Positions 37,201 through 48,000 of a stretch of DNA of 64,000 nucleotides are shown in pieces. Origin of the DNA: Paeniglutamicibacter terrestris. GTDB taxonomy: Bacteria > Actinomycetota > Actinomycetes > Actinomycetales > Micrococcaceae. The notes below the pieces were generated by a model, which was not told the DNA's origin, searched no databases, and worked only from the letters and a program-made list of their open reading frames with translations. Each line of letters begins with the position of its first letter. The first letter of the stretch is position 1. Location: NCBI RefSeq assembly GCF_012271785.1, contig NZ_JAAWVT010000001.1, positions 868,001 to 932,000 of the forward strand, in the 5' to 3' direction. The translations under genes were made by a program, and so were the position numbers.

Positions 37201-38849
37201 GCCGACGTCGGCGTTCCATTTTGGTCCAAGAGTTCCTCAATGGCCTGGGACACGACGAACGTCGTAAGGACCTCGGGAGTGTAGTAGGACGCGGACTGCT
37301 GACGTTCGCGGCCAGCGAGGCGGAAAACGAACGAGCCCTTCGGGTGCACGACGGTTTCAAGCTCACCGGTACGTTCATTTCGTTCCTTGATGAAATGCTT
37401 GGACTCGATCGATTCGGACCGATCGGTGGGGACCACCCATGACCCCTTAGAAGCATCACCATCCTTGGCGACCTCATGCAGGTCAGCTTCGGCGATGAAG
37501 CCCGTGTAGGACATCAGTCCCTCGTACACGGCGCCCAGCTGGTTGATACCCAGCTCCGCGTAGGAGATGAAGCCACGGTCTTTGCCCCGTGATTCCTTGC
37601 TCAGCAGCAGGTACTGCAGCACGCTCTGAAGTTCCGAGTTGCTGAGCTTGGTCTCATTGATCAGCGATGTGGCCTTTGGGTCGAAGAGGTCGGCCTTTAG
37701 CGCATCGAATCTCAGTCCTTCATTGGCAGATGTATCTGTTCCCTCATCCAGACCGGCAACGGGGTCGTGTCCGCTATCCACGAGCTCAAACAGACCGTTC
37801 AGGGACTCGAAAATGTGCGTTCCGCGCAGCGAACTGTCCTCATGGATCTCAACCAGCGTCAGTTCTCGCAGTCGGTCAAGGCCATAGCCCTCGTTGTATT
37901 CGCCGGCTCCCACCGGCAGCACTCCAAGCTCGGGCGAAGCCTCCGCGTAGAGCAGGAACAGGATGCGGTAGAGGAAGCGCAGCGACTGGCGCGCTAGCAT
38001 TTGACCGTCGATTGCTTCGAGCTGGGTATCTGTTAGGGCACGTCGGGCGAGGACATCGTTGGCGATGATTTCAATGGAGCGGCGAATGCCTTCGCGCAGG
38101 TCCTTTGACACACCCACCGTGTGCTTCACGGAGCTCTCGAGAATTTCATCCCACCAGATGGTCCCGTCAGGGGAGGGCATTAGCGCGTCTCGGCCGAGGG
38201 CTGCCAGGAAGCGGTCAATCTCTTGGCCCTTCTTCCCGTCGTTGCGGTCCGCCACCAACAACACATCGGCTGCAAGGTACCGTCCTTCTGCCCAGCGTTC
38301 TTGTTCGGTGAGCACCAGCCACTTCCCGGCCATGGCAACGATGTACTTTGGCGGCGTGTCGGCGAGGTAGAGCTCGGAGATGAGCTTTGCAGTCGTCCGT
38401 TCGGTATCTTCCTTGCCGTCGGCGACGACACGTCCGAGCGGCTTGCTAGCGCCCAGGAAGTCCTCGATCGAATCCGCAGGCGCGGATTCAAGGAGCAGGA
38501 TCTCTCCCCCGGCCCCGTTCCAAACAAACGGAACCACGGTCTCCGTGCCGCTGCGCTGTGCGGTGATTGCCGAGACGACGCCGTTGAATCCGAGCGCGGT
38601 CCGCAGCAGTTTGTATGCGTCATGGGCACCTGTTGGATCCTCGGCCAGCTCGGCCAGGCGGACCTGCAGCTCTCCCCGGTGCTGGGAGAACCTGGTCAAT
38701 GCCGTCTCATGACCGGCCTTGCCACCTTCATCCCATATTTTACGGCGCTTGAGCACCTCGCCCTGGAAGGATTCCTTCGTGGAGTCGGTGGTGAAATAAT
38801 GTTCGCTGATCCAGTCTTCACCGACGATGATCGAGTCAAAGGACGGCAT
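34221..38849 (-). CDS. Class I N6-adenine DNA methyltransferase (DrmMI/PglX-like, Eco57I-type fold)
   Basis: A 1542-residue protein. The methyltransferase core starts with the family phrase SASYYTPEVLTTFVV (about 520-534), has SAM motif I CEPALGSGAF (559-568), HGVDLNSTAVELAEVSLWLD (614-633) and the catalytic motif IV QVGNPPW (938-944), which indicates N6-adenine methylation. About 500 N-terminal residues and a long C-terminal part probably form scaffold and target-recognition domains. I find no PD-(D/E)XK motif in the N-terminal part, unlike type IIG enzymes, so it should only methylate. One base separates it from the SNF2 gene and four bases overlap the DUF1998 helicase gene. In DISARM and BREX such enzymes mark self DNA. 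Confidence 0.85.
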   Translation of the reverse strand: MPSFDSIIVGEDWISEHYFTTDSTKESFQGEVLKRRKIWDEGGKAGHETALTRFSQHRGELQVRLAELAEDPTGAHDAYKLLRTALGFNGVVSAITAQRSGTETVVPFVWNGAGGEILLLESAPADSIEDFLGASKPLGRVVADGKEDTERTTAKLISELYLADTPPKYIVAMAGKWLVLTEQERWAEGRYLAADVLLVADRNDGKKGQEIDRFLAALGRDALMPSPDGTIWWDEILESSVKHTVGVSKDLREGIRRSIEIIANDVLARRALTDTQLEAIDGQMLARQSLRFLYRILFLLYAEASPELGVLPVGAGEYNEGYGLDRLRELTLVEIHEDSSLRGTHIFESLNGLFELVDSGHDPVAGLDEGTDTSANEGLRFDALKADLFDPKATSLINETKLSNSELQSVLQYLLLSKESRGKDRGFISYAELGINQLGAVYEGLMSYTGFIAEADLHEVAKDGDASKGSWVVPTDRSESIESKHFIKERNERTGELETVVHPKGSFVFRLAGRERQQSASYYTPEVLTTFVVSQAIEELLDQNGTPTSADDILKLTVCEPALGSGAFAIEAVRQLAGEYLKRKQDEIDVKIPADEYPQELQKVKAQIALHQVHGVDLNSTAVELAEVSLWLDTMAKDLQAPWFGLRLRRGNSLIGARRATYSVDAVRSKSHLTDEPQANPLKGLVEALENDSVDSSVDGRIHHFLLPGEGWGAASDAKEVKDLAAEEQKALKTWAKSTRVALKKPQIERLKSLSERVEVLWKVALRRLQIAESQAKRFVDYWPHERAEESTTVTRAEIESALSDPNGAYQRLKRVMNAWNALWFWPLTESVVEPPCMDEWIDALEAILGKPIAESAKGPRKFGQSAGQTSVLSAAGWNDLAMFEVYDFPLAGMKDSEELVESFPWLVVCDRIAEEQGFFHWELEFASVFGRGGFDLQVGNPPWVRPRSDEAALLAEHDAWWQLVEKPTQAVIRKKREETLALPGAKRDYIDAAVPTPVLAEFLGAASQYPVLSGLQPDLYRSFMARTWMSASPDGVVALIHPESHFTEKKAHNLRAATYRRLRRHWQFRNAMLLFEVHDSVYYGVHVYGASRENPHFQMAASLYHPDTVARSLAHEGGTEVPGLKTAEGKWDTRPHPERIVNVDLDVLKVWADILDEPGTSPLQARMVYPVNRASMNVLEKLSKAPRVRELGLQYSRGWDESIDRKKGYFEVGSKINNSWDDVILQGPHFTVANPFYKEPNPTMKSNQDYIEVDLEALPEDFIPRTSYQPVRDGSVNYDRDYTTWEFEGEKRSARDHFRISWRLMAATSNVRTFYPSIVPPGTAHVNGVISGYGTVFDNSATMLECAGLLGSIVVDFLAKAGSLGHFYGSVVDGLPIKLGGLLQQQIVSRTAALICLTDAYAHIWNGSMDKPWRPEMAVRVAAQRRHLQVELDALAAITLELTVDELCTIYRTQFPVLRGYEQNDLYDANGRKVPGEINKLYRQRGESLSVEERSWAHPHSGVEYVFEFPFRGFDREEDMRTAYAHFEQLLAEKQIEELVK

Positions 38850-38850
38850 A

Positions 38851-41709
38851 TTAGTTGGTTCCTTCCGAAAGGCCAGCGGCCGGAGTGTTGCGAGGGACGA
38901 TCACCAGCAGCGGGCGTATCAGCCGCTGCGCGGGCACGAGTGACTCCACGATCTTCTGTTCATCGGACACCCGCTTTCGTTGGGTTTTAACCGAGTTGGT
39001 CTGCGCCAGGTCCAGGGATAGCTGTTCCCAACCTTGTGCACGTTGGCGCCAGGTGTCGAGACGTGCATTAGCCGCTTCTTCAGCCGCCGCAAACGTCAGC
39101 TCCATGGCTTGGGCACTGCTGTCCACTGCCAGCGGGATCAGTGCTTGCAGACCATTGAGGTCGGCGACGGGGCCGGGGTTGGCGGCCCTGGCGCTAAGGC
39201 CGATCTCGGCCAGATGCGCTCCCAAGTCCGGAAGCGGCGTCGGGATCCGGAAGTCCGGATTGGCCGGGTTCGGGAAGTCCACTGTGTAGAAGGCCTTGGA
39301 AATCACCTGGCCGCGCTTGTTCATCAGCGTCCCCATGAGCAGTACTTGTGGGGCATCAACTTCACCACGCACGATGAGAACCTGGCTGCGGGATATTTCC
39401 GCCAGGGCCCGATCGCTGGCCCAGTCCAGGACCGGGTGCAATGGACCCAGGAAGTGGGCTTCGGGCCACATGCTGTCCTGGGATTCCCGCGCACGGTCTA
39501 GCTCCCGCTGACCGGCGTCAATCGATGTGGCGAGCTTGAGCGTCTCCGTGACGTTGCGTTCACCAAGGTAGTCCTGCGGTAGGTGACCGAGCCGGTGTTG
39601 GAGGTCCCGCGGAGGCGTCAACTCCGCGATGCTGTGGGCCTTGTGGACCTGCCATCCGATCTTCTTGGCCGGATCGGCGAAGGCCTGGGTGAGTGCCTCG
39701 TCGAGGAAGTCTAGGTCCGATTTGTAGAGGCCAAGGGGCGTCGCGACGGGGACCCCGACGGCGGTCAGCTCCGTTGCTTCCGTTTCCACGTCGAATTCGT
39801 TGAACCAGGCGTCCAAGCCTTCGACCTCGTCTGGTTCGTGGACGACTTCCTCGAATTTCTTCTGGCCAAGCAATACCTCACGGATGGCATCTTCTTCCTG
39901 GGACACTGAATGCTTGCCCATGAGCGAAGCGACGTCCTGAAGTACGGAATGAGCTTCGTTCTCACGTTCCATGAGCCTGGCGATGACCTTGAGGTCACCG
40001 GAGAATTGTGAGTCGTTTGGATCCAGCAGGAGCGTGGTGATCTGCGGGCTGTGCTTCTGCCCGTAACGGTCAATACGACCGTTACGCTGCTCGATGCGGA
40101 TCAGGCTCCACGGGATATCGAAGTGAATGAGGTGGTGGCACTGGGAATGCAGGTTCACACCTTCTGAAGCAACGTCGCCGGTCACCAAGACACGCAACTC
40201 GGAGTTACCGCGCTTGAATTTATCGACGATGTCTTGTTGCTCGACATCACTAAGACCACCATGCAACATCTCGATGTTCTCGGCCTTGAGCCCGAGTGCC
40301 TTTGGGAGACTCTCTTTGAGCCATTTGAGGGTGGCCACACGCTCGGCGAAGACAACCGCGCGCATCGGTGACGACTTCTTCACCCCGATGCTCTTCAAGT
40401 AAGCAACGAGCTCGTTGTACTTCGCTGATTCGCCAGTGTTCGAGGCTTCGGCAAGACGCTGCAGCCCTTTGAGGGCTTCGACCTCTCGGGCCTCCGAGGC
40501 TAGGTTCCCATCCAGCTTCTTCAGTCGTTCCTTGACGGTTTCCGCTAGCGCGGCAGGGCTGGAGAGGAAGGCCTTGGCCAATGTCCAGCCGAAGAGTCCA
40601 GGGGTGTTTCCAGAATAGGGCGATGCACCGTGCTCGGGGTAGAGCCAGGTTGCCGAGAGCTCCTGTGCAACGGAGTTTTCCGGTCCGGAGGCAGGGATCA
40701 GGCGATTGTCGGGTTCGCTCCGCTCTGCCCAGTCGGCACCAACTTCCTGCGCAACTTCGGGGCTGTGCCTGTGGCGGCGAATGATCAGACGTTCAACGTC
40801 CTTGGCCTCGAAGGAACCATCCGGGCGGACCACCGTGGGATCAAGCAAACGCAGGAGCTCTGCGAACGAATCGTTCTTGCCGTTGTGCGGAGTGGCAGAT
40901 GCAAGGATGAGAGCTTCCGTGTTGGGAGCCAAGAGACGAGCAAGCTCGTTATTTTGCACACCCACGTTGGTGACGTTATGGGCTTCGTCGATGACGACCG
41001 CGTCCCAACGCAATTTGCTCAAGTGCGCGCGGTATCGGGCGCTCTTGAGGGTGTCGATCGAGATGATTGCACGCTTGTAGTAGGTGAACGGGTTGCGTGT
41101 TGCCGGCAGCTTTTGCCGCACCTTTTGGATGCCTGCAGAATCCAGCCGTACAAACGGAAGCGCGAAGCGGCACCACATCTCATGCTGCATCTGCTCCAGC
41201 ACGTGGCGGGGCGTGACAATCAAGATTCGCTCGCCGCGTCCGCGCTTGACCAATTCGCTGAGGATCATCCCGATCTCCAGCGTCTTGCCCAGGCCCACTG
41301 CGTCCGCGATCAGGATGCGAGGACGGATGTTTTTTGGATCCAGCGCCTTCTGTACTGCCAGGTGCTGGTACCTGAGCTGGTTGGCGAGCATGCCGGTGGA
41401 TACTGTCAGGTGCTCATCAAATTGCGGGGTCGGTGTCTTGCGCAGCGTGGTCTCCAAAAAGAGCCGCGCCTTGCGGTACCCGGGGCTGTCGTCGGCCACA
41501 ACAGTGGACATGCGTGGGTCAACGACATGAATCGTGTCGAGGGCCGAATAGAAAGCTGCGGTCGTATCGCGGACCAGCTCCGTCAGGCCTTGAACCCTCA
41601 CCAGGGTTCCGTCCACCGAAGGTTCGGTCGCTGTTACCAGCCATTCTTCATCCCGAACCCGGACTACGGATCCTGGTGCAATATTCAACCCGACCGCGCT
41701 TGCTGGCAT
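38851..41709 (-). CDS. SNF2-family helicase/translocase (DrmD-like)
   Basis: A 952-residue SWI2/SNF2-type ATPase, first gene of the operon. Motifs in order: NQLRYQHLAV (Q-like), Walker A IADAVGLGKTLE (136-143), VVIDEAHNV (DEAH 241-244), ILASATPHNGK (about 271-278), AVVFAERVATLKWLKE, VTGDVASEGVNL, and motif VI EQRNGRIDRYGQ (541-551). The N-terminal 60 residues form a small beta module (GSVVRVRDEEWLVTATEP), as in RapA/DrmD-type proteins. Placement directly before an adenine methyltransferase copies the drmD-drmMI pair of class 1 DISARM. ATG follows GGGGGAACC. It likely translocates on double-stranded DNA without unwinding. Confidence 0.87.
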   Translation of the reverse strand: MPASAVGLNIAPGSVVRVRDEEWLVTATEPSVDGTLVRVQGLTELVRDTTAAFYSALDTIHVVDPRMSTVVADDSPGYRKARLFLETTLRKTPTPQFDEHLTVSTGMLANQLRYQHLAVQKALDPKNIRPRILIADAVGLGKTLEIGMILSELVKRGRGERILIVTPRHVLEQMQHEMWCRFALPFVRLDSAGIQKVRQKLPATRNPFTYYKRAIISIDTLKSARYRAHLSKLRWDAVVIDEAHNVTNVGVQNNELARLLAPNTEALILASATPHNGKNDSFAELLRLLDPTVVRPDGSFEAKDVERLIIRRHRHSPEVAQEVGADWAERSEPDNRLIPASGPENSVAQELSATWLYPEHGASPYSGNTPGLFGWTLAKAFLSSPAALAETVKERLKKLDGNLASEAREVEALKGLQRLAEASNTGESAKYNELVAYLKSIGVKKSSPMRAVVFAERVATLKWLKESLPKALGLKAENIEMLHGGLSDVEQQDIVDKFKRGNSELRVLVTGDVASEGVNLHSQCHHLIHFDIPWSLIRIEQRNGRIDRYGQKHSPQITTLLLDPNDSQFSGDLKVIARLMERENEAHSVLQDVASLMGKHSVSQEEDAIREVLLGQKKFEEVVHEPDEVEGLDAWFNEFDVETEATELTAVGVPVATPLGLYKSDLDFLDEALTQAFADPAKKIGWQVHKAHSIAELTPPRDLQHRLGHLPQDYLGERNVTETLKLATSIDAGQRELDRARESQDSMWPEAHFLGPLHPVLDWASDRALAEISRSQVLIVRGEVDAPQVLLMGTLMNKRGQVISKAFYTVDFPNPANPDFRIPTPLPDLGAHLAEIGLSARAANPGPVADLNGLQALIPLAVDSSAQAMELTFAAAEEAANARLDTWRQRAQGWEQLSLDLAQTNSVKTQRKRVSDEQKIVESLVPAQRLIRPLLVIVPRNTPAAGLSEGTN

Positions 41710-42007
41710 GGTTCCCCCATAAATATCTAGCCGATGTACAGAGGCGAAATCTCATGCAATTCCAGCATCGCCCCCCTTATAGATACTAGGCCAGGGGCTG
41801 GTTGAACCTTCGACCATTGACTGCATGCCGCGCTAAATGAATCGCGCTATGAGTGAAATTCACTCCAGCCGTATAAGATCACCAGTTCGCCCGTTTCCGT
41901 TTGCCCAACTTTGAACCATAAATGCGCCGTAGATACCAGGGCATTCGTTGCAGGAGTGTTCTTCCATCGCGGTGGGGGAATGAGAAGCCGGAGGAGCGGA
42001 ACCGCAT
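41710..42007. other. Intergenic region upstream of the six-gene operon
   Basis: The 298 bases between the second giant helicase gene and the SNF2 gene hold the presumed promoter of the operon. Apart from the palindrome at 41851-41865 and a neighbouring pair of short direct repeats (CGCGCTA near 41829 and 41843), I see no gene. No regulator gene of the WYL/BrxR type is adjacent. Confidence 0.5.
41851..41865. promoter_or_regulatory. Palindromic operator candidate upstream of the operon
   Basis: GAGTGAA-A-TTCACTC is a perfect odd palindrome with seven-base arms, 142 bases upstream of the SNF2 start codon. Two CGCGCTA direct repeats lie immediately to its left. It could bind a dimeric repressor; no candidate regulator is encoded next to it. 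Confidence 0.4.
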
Positions 42008-45000
42008 TTACTGCACCAGTTGGTAGAAGCCGTTAGTGAGTCGAATAGATTTCCGCTGTCGTGCGACGTCGAGTCCTTTATCTACCCAAGTTGCACTCCA
42101 GCTTGTTGGCAGACGTCTGCCACCAAACTCAAGCGCCGTCGCTCTAAACAGATCATCCCTAGCCATTGGGCCATTGACAGTTAAAATCGCCTCCATTGCA
42201 TTCGCGATTTCCGTGGGGCTGATCTGGACCAATGACATGTCAGGCCACAAAACCGTACCTGTCCGGTATCCCCGCCACCGGCCAAAGTCGATGCTTTTGG
42301 GCCACACAAAACCTTCTGAATCGCGTTTGTATTTGGTACGGTCCAGAAGTCGAACGATCGCTAGCTCGCGCGCCATTGAAACCTTGGACAGACCGAATGC
42401 CCGGTTGGCGAGTGTGCCGAGCCGGCTGGAATTGATTGGCCATTCAGCATCGACGATCTCACCGAGCAGCGCACAGGCACGGCCCGCGACTTTTCTACTC
42501 GAAAGCTCATCAAGTTCTGCTCGACTACCAGCAATTCTTGGTCGCCATGGTTCGAATGCGCTCACGGCGGCATCTTTTCGCTCGTGCATCTGCTCCTGCA
42601 CGTTCAGGACGGCATCCGGTCTGGATTCAATACCCTTTGAAGGCCCTCCGCCGGCGAGAAGATCTTCGGAGAAGAGCGGCTCCATTCCGGCGGGAATCCG
42701 TCTCTGTTCCCTAGTCAAAGGATGCTGACGGTTCACGTCCACGTCGTCTAGGACTTCGACGCGCTTCTCGACTGGAGACGGCTCGACGGAGACGCCCTCT
42801 TCCGACCGCCTCTGTTGAACTTCTTTGCGCCCAACCTCGCGCAATGCGGTAGCTACCTTGGAACGAACCCGGTTGGACACAGCGTTGGCGTTGCTGTGCC
42901 AGTCCGGCATCCATATGCGCATGGTAGCGGGCCAGCCTAGAACACCCTCCAGGACCTGTTGAGGAAGTCCGTCCCTGTCTCCGACGGTTTTTCGTTCCGC
43001 CCAGTCTTCTCCGTCCAGCAGGATCGCAACGAGCGGCTTGTCCGGTCGTTCAGGTGAAGAAACTACGAGATCAATCTTGAAATTCGATAATCCCACTGAC
43101 GTCTTAACGAAGAATCCTCGCGCCCGCAATTGCTCCGCAATTTGCTCCCGATGTCGGTCGACCCGGTGGGCGCTCTGTGTATTGCTCGACAATATCTTGG
43201 TTCCCTTTTGCGCCACGTCGAGATAGTCACGCAATCTCTTGATACCCACCGATTCGGAGTTCTCGGCACGCAACTGTTCCGGGGCAAAACTCGAAAACAC
43301 GATCACTTCCTTGCGGGCCCTGGTTACCGCAACATTGAGTCGCCGTTCTCCACCCGCGTGGTTCAACGGCCCAAAGTTCAGGGGCAGGATCCCTTTTTCA
43401 TCGGGGCTGAAAGCTGTCGAGAAGAAGATGGTGTCGCGTTCGTCGCCCTGCACATTTTCAAGATTCTTGACGAACAGCCCGTTATCACCCTCGAGCGCCG
43501 CTTCCAGTCGGCTATTTTCATCGTCCCGGAGCATGCCTTCAATGAGGTCACGCTGCTGGGCGTTGAAGGTGATGACGCCCAAGGACGGCACATCGTTCCG
43601 AGACTTTGCAAACCGCAGCTTAACGGCGTTCACGATGGCACGCGCTTCGACGGGGTTGGTGCGCTTGAGCTTGGCGTCGATGCCGGAATCATTGCTCCGG
43701 TAGAAGCGTCCGTCCACCTTGACCAAGCTAATACCGTATCCGGCTTCCTGCTCTTCGCCCCCATCAACGCGTGGTGCCGGAAACGTTGTCAGTCGGTTTT
43801 CATAGAAGTGTTGGTTACTGAACGCAATGAGCGATTCAGACTGGCTTCGATAGTGACCCGACAACCAAAGCCTGGGGATTCCGGACTGCTCACATTCGCG
43901 CAGGATTGATTCCTCGTCCATGACGACCTCATCAAGTCCCTCATTCTCGTCTTGAAGAGAGGACATCGCGACGGATGTCGGTGGCATCTGCTGGCTGTCA
44001 CCAACGACCACAACAGCCTTTGCTCGTCCCATGGCTCCCAATGCATCCGCCACACGGATTTGTGAAGCTTCGTCGAAAATGACCAAGTCGAACATTCCAG
44101 CCTCGGCAGGAAAAAACCGGGCAACGGAGTCGGGACTCACCAAAGTACAGGGCATTACGCGAGTGATTACGTCGGGAAAGGTAACCATCAGCTCTCTGGT
44201 GCCCATACCCGCGGGTTTGATCGCCTGCCTCAACAGTTTTGCCCGGCTCTTGTGGTCTGCCGAGGCGATGTTCCTGTTCCGTATGATTGCCTCGGGAATA
44301 GTTCTGCGCAATTGCTGGCGCATTTCCTTGGATCGTTGGTTGAAGGCCTGGACCTTCCGTTCGTGATCCACGGGATTGAACCTTTTCAGTTCGGTCGCAC
44401 CTAGGCGCTCGGCGACCAAGGCATTTGCGAGCCCCTTGTCGAAACCCACTACGGCGTTCTCTAACGGGTAACGCCCGGTGCGCAAGAGATCGGCTGCCTG
44501 TTCGAGCCCCGCGTCATGGATCGGCTTCAGTGCATGTTGGAAGGTATTCCAGGCTCGCAGGTCACGTTCACCACTCCAATCGGTGCGCCGTTCCCAGTCG
44601 GTCTTGAACCAGCTAGTTGCCAACGGACGTCCCGCTGCCCACACATCTACAGCATCCTGCGTGCCCGGGATCTGCTCGAGAAGGTCCTGCCACTTCGCGG
44701 CAAATGCAAGCAAATCATCAGCTGCCCGATGCCGAGCGTTGCTCTTGTCTACGAGTCGATCGACTGGTGCAAGTACTGAGAGCTTCTCAGACTTCTTCAA
44801 CGCCTGCCAGGTTCTTGAGCTCTCCGTGAGGCTCTCAACTCGTCCTTTCAGATCGCCCAAGTGTTGGGCGTCCAAGGGGCTCCAATCGTCGGGTAGTTCC
44901 AATCCGCTGTGTGCGTTGATGTCACGACGCAGGTCTTGGATCTTCCGATGCAACGTCTGTGCCTTGCGCAAGGACACAACAATGGTGGCCTCATCCGTGT

Positions 45001-48000
45001 GCATCCCCCTCCAGGCATTTCCCAACGATTCGATGACCGCGCGCACGTTCTTTTTGCGGCCGATCCCCATGAAACCGCTCTGGACTGCCGTTTCAGCGTC
45101 TGAGACGAGCCTGTCGAGATCAAGGTCAAGGATCTCGTGTGTAAAGATTTCATACATGGGGGAAGACATACCCAGGATTTCTTCGAAGCGCAATAGGTAT
45201 GAATGCGTTTTTTCCTGCCAGTTCGGAATCGAAACTTTGTCCAGTAACCGAATCGGCACTCCGGCGCGCAAGACTTTGGCAATCAACCGGAAGTTCCCCG
45301 GAGTGACACTTAATTCGACGATTTGAACGACATCAGGGTCTGAAACGCTGGAGACGATGTCTTCCAGTGATTTGGAATAGGCTTCGGCAGCCTTGAAAAT
45401 CCCTGAGAGCGAGCTGTCGGGAACGGACGTGCCAAGGAAGCCCCAGGGGTGTCTTACAGCCGGTTTTGCAGGCGCCGCGGTCGTGGCGAGATCGTCTAGC
45501 TGCTGGCGCAGCCGTTGAACACTTTGTGCGCCACGCTGCCGAACGAATTGTTCAGGGATCGGCAACGCCACAACCGTATCGTTGATAGCTAGTTGCTGCG
45601 TCCGCGCGCTGTACAGCGAAAAACCAAGGGAATTCGGTTCGTGGAGTTTCTTGGCATACGTAGCCAGTTCACTCCGAACCTGTTGCAGTTGCTCCGGAAG
45701 CCCCGCGTCGATTCCTGCAGTGCCTTCTCCCTTGTGTTCCAGGGCGACCCTTATTTGTCGTCGTACGTGCGAAATCCTGGCATGCTTGTCGTGAAGATCC
45801 AGCGTGTATTTGTCGAGTCCGGCGGCTTCCAATCTACGCTTGACGACGTCGAGAGCTGCCCGCTTTTCTGCCACGAAGAGAACACTTTTACCTTGCGCCA
45901 TGGCGACGGCAATCATATTGGTGATGGTCTGCGACTTACCGGTTCCTGGAGGGCCCTCCAGAATAAAGGTTTCACCATTCACAGCTCGAGAGATCGCCGT
46001 CAGCTGCGTCGAGTCTGCCGGCAGCGGGCAATTTTCCGCCAGCACATCAAGATCGACGATTTGCTGCTTCAATCGATTGCGCCGATCACCGGCGAAAGGT
46101 CTGGCTTTTCCCTGCATCAGGTGGCTGACCACCGTGTTTCTAGATATCTGCGTCCAGTGTTCGTCGAGGTCCTTCCACATTCTAAATTTCGCAAACTGCA
46201 GATTGGCCAGGTCTACGGTTCGTTCAATCTCAAATTGCACTCCAGCCGCACTCAGTTTTCCACGGAATACGGCAAAAAAGCCCTCGATGTCAAAGCCCTC
46301 GGAGCCTGTTGAGGCTTCCGTCAACTCACGCGTCTCGATGCCAAACTCCAACCGGAGCTTTTCCATGAGACATAGATTCGGTTGCACGGTGCCCGCAGAG
46401 TCAATTTCTATCTTGAATTGCTCATCGCTCGACGTCGACAAGGCAGCCGGAACCAGTATCAATGGCGATACATACGTGCTCGAGCCCAAGATCCATCGCA
46501 AGGTCCCAACCGCCAAGAACAGGCTATTCGCCCCGGCCTCTTGAGCTTCTGATTGGGCAGCCCCCTGAATGCTGCGCAGCTGTCGGACGTACTTTTCTTC
46601 GGCCAGTGGCACTTGTATCCGTCGCGCATTAACCAGTGACTGTCTGCGCCTGGCGTGCGGTTGAGAAACGGTTACACACTTTTCAGCAGTCGAGCCAGAA
46701 TCGAGTTGATCTGACGGAACCAACGCAAATGGTTTGTCGTTCTCCAAGAGTTCAATGAAGTCAGCCAAGGCATCGCCCGGGACAGCCAATGGGAATCTCG
46801 CACGCGGAGCGAAATTGAGGAGTTTGTTTCGAAATGTCAGGTCAAGTAATTGTTTCTTCCATTGCTCCACCCGTGATGCCTGACCGACGCCTCCTACGGC
46901 CCGCGCTGTACCCAATCGCGAAGCCGTCTTGGCAAGTGTGGGCATCTTAATGGGAGCGTTGTTGAAGGCCACGGTGATTTGCGGTTTGCCTAGCAAGTTC
47001 TGTTGCATCGACGTGTAACTGGCTACTCGATTCGCGTTTCGACCATTCGCCACCACCCCTGCCGCGGGGAATATGCCAGCCAGTCGCGCCGCCTGAAGAT
47101 CCAAGACAACCCTGGTGTCTTGGGGTTGCGTCTGCGATCCGGCCGTCGCGATCTCCCAGCGGACCTGAGCGGCACCGTCCATGATTGAGGCTCTGGCACT
47201 CGACGTCATTCCCACTGGATCAATGATTCTCAGGGAGTCGTTGTGCATTTTTGCCAATGCCTCGCTGAAATCGAAACCTGAAGCCAATCGTAAACGACTT
47301 GTGTTTCGGAAATAACCCACAAATACTCGACTGGAATCCAGGAAGAGAGCGGAATTAATTCCAGCGGCCTCAAGAGCGGCGGCCAGAGTGAGGACTATGT
47401 CCATCCGGGTCCCCCGACGTCCAACGAGAACGTCCGTCGGGGTCCCCATGGGGATTCCCTCCGACGGCGTACCACTCCAGGATGGACTTGAATCGATCAA
47501 GCTGATGTCAGTCCGCGCGACCGACTCGTAAATGCACTCCACGATCCGGTCGACTCGTTCGGCAGCGCTTTTTGCATCCACGGCGGAGTAGAAATCGAAA
47601 ATCGATGAATTTGTCTGTTGCGTGAATATGGCATTCGCAGACTCCAACAACTTTTGAATTTCCGGATCCTGCGGCAGAACGAACGCAGCCAGGCTCTCCG
47701 CACCGATAGTGTCGCTCGCCCCTTGCCACCGGGATGGAGCGAGAGTCTGGACCGATTGCCGCGATTCCGCGACCACCAATGATCCATGCCTGAGTTGTAC
47801 AACCAACTGGCCGTCTAAGCTTGGAGCCATATCGTCGAGTTCTCTGGGATCAAATTCGATGGCAAACCCGTCCACCCGAGTTACACCGTATTCCACCTGG
47901 ATAACGCGTTCGAGGGGCTCCGATATCATTCGCCCACCTGCAACGTAGCTGATGCCCAGAGTTGCGGAACCCGACCATTCAAGGCTTCGAATTTCCACGC

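Noticed and set aside
34221-38849. Type IIG restriction-methylase or BREX PglX
   Set aside because: No PD-(D/E)XK motif at the N terminus, and no PglZ, BrxC or BrxL gene is nearby.
16798-41709. Complete canonical class 1 DISARM
   Set aside because: SNF2, methyltransferase and DUF1998 proteins are present, but no DrmC phospholipase-D nuclease and no separate DrmA/DrmB pair was found.
40630-41730. 366-codon plus-strand open frame opposite the SNF2 gene
   Set aside because: No motif or ribosome site; the SNF2 motifs on the other strand account for the region.
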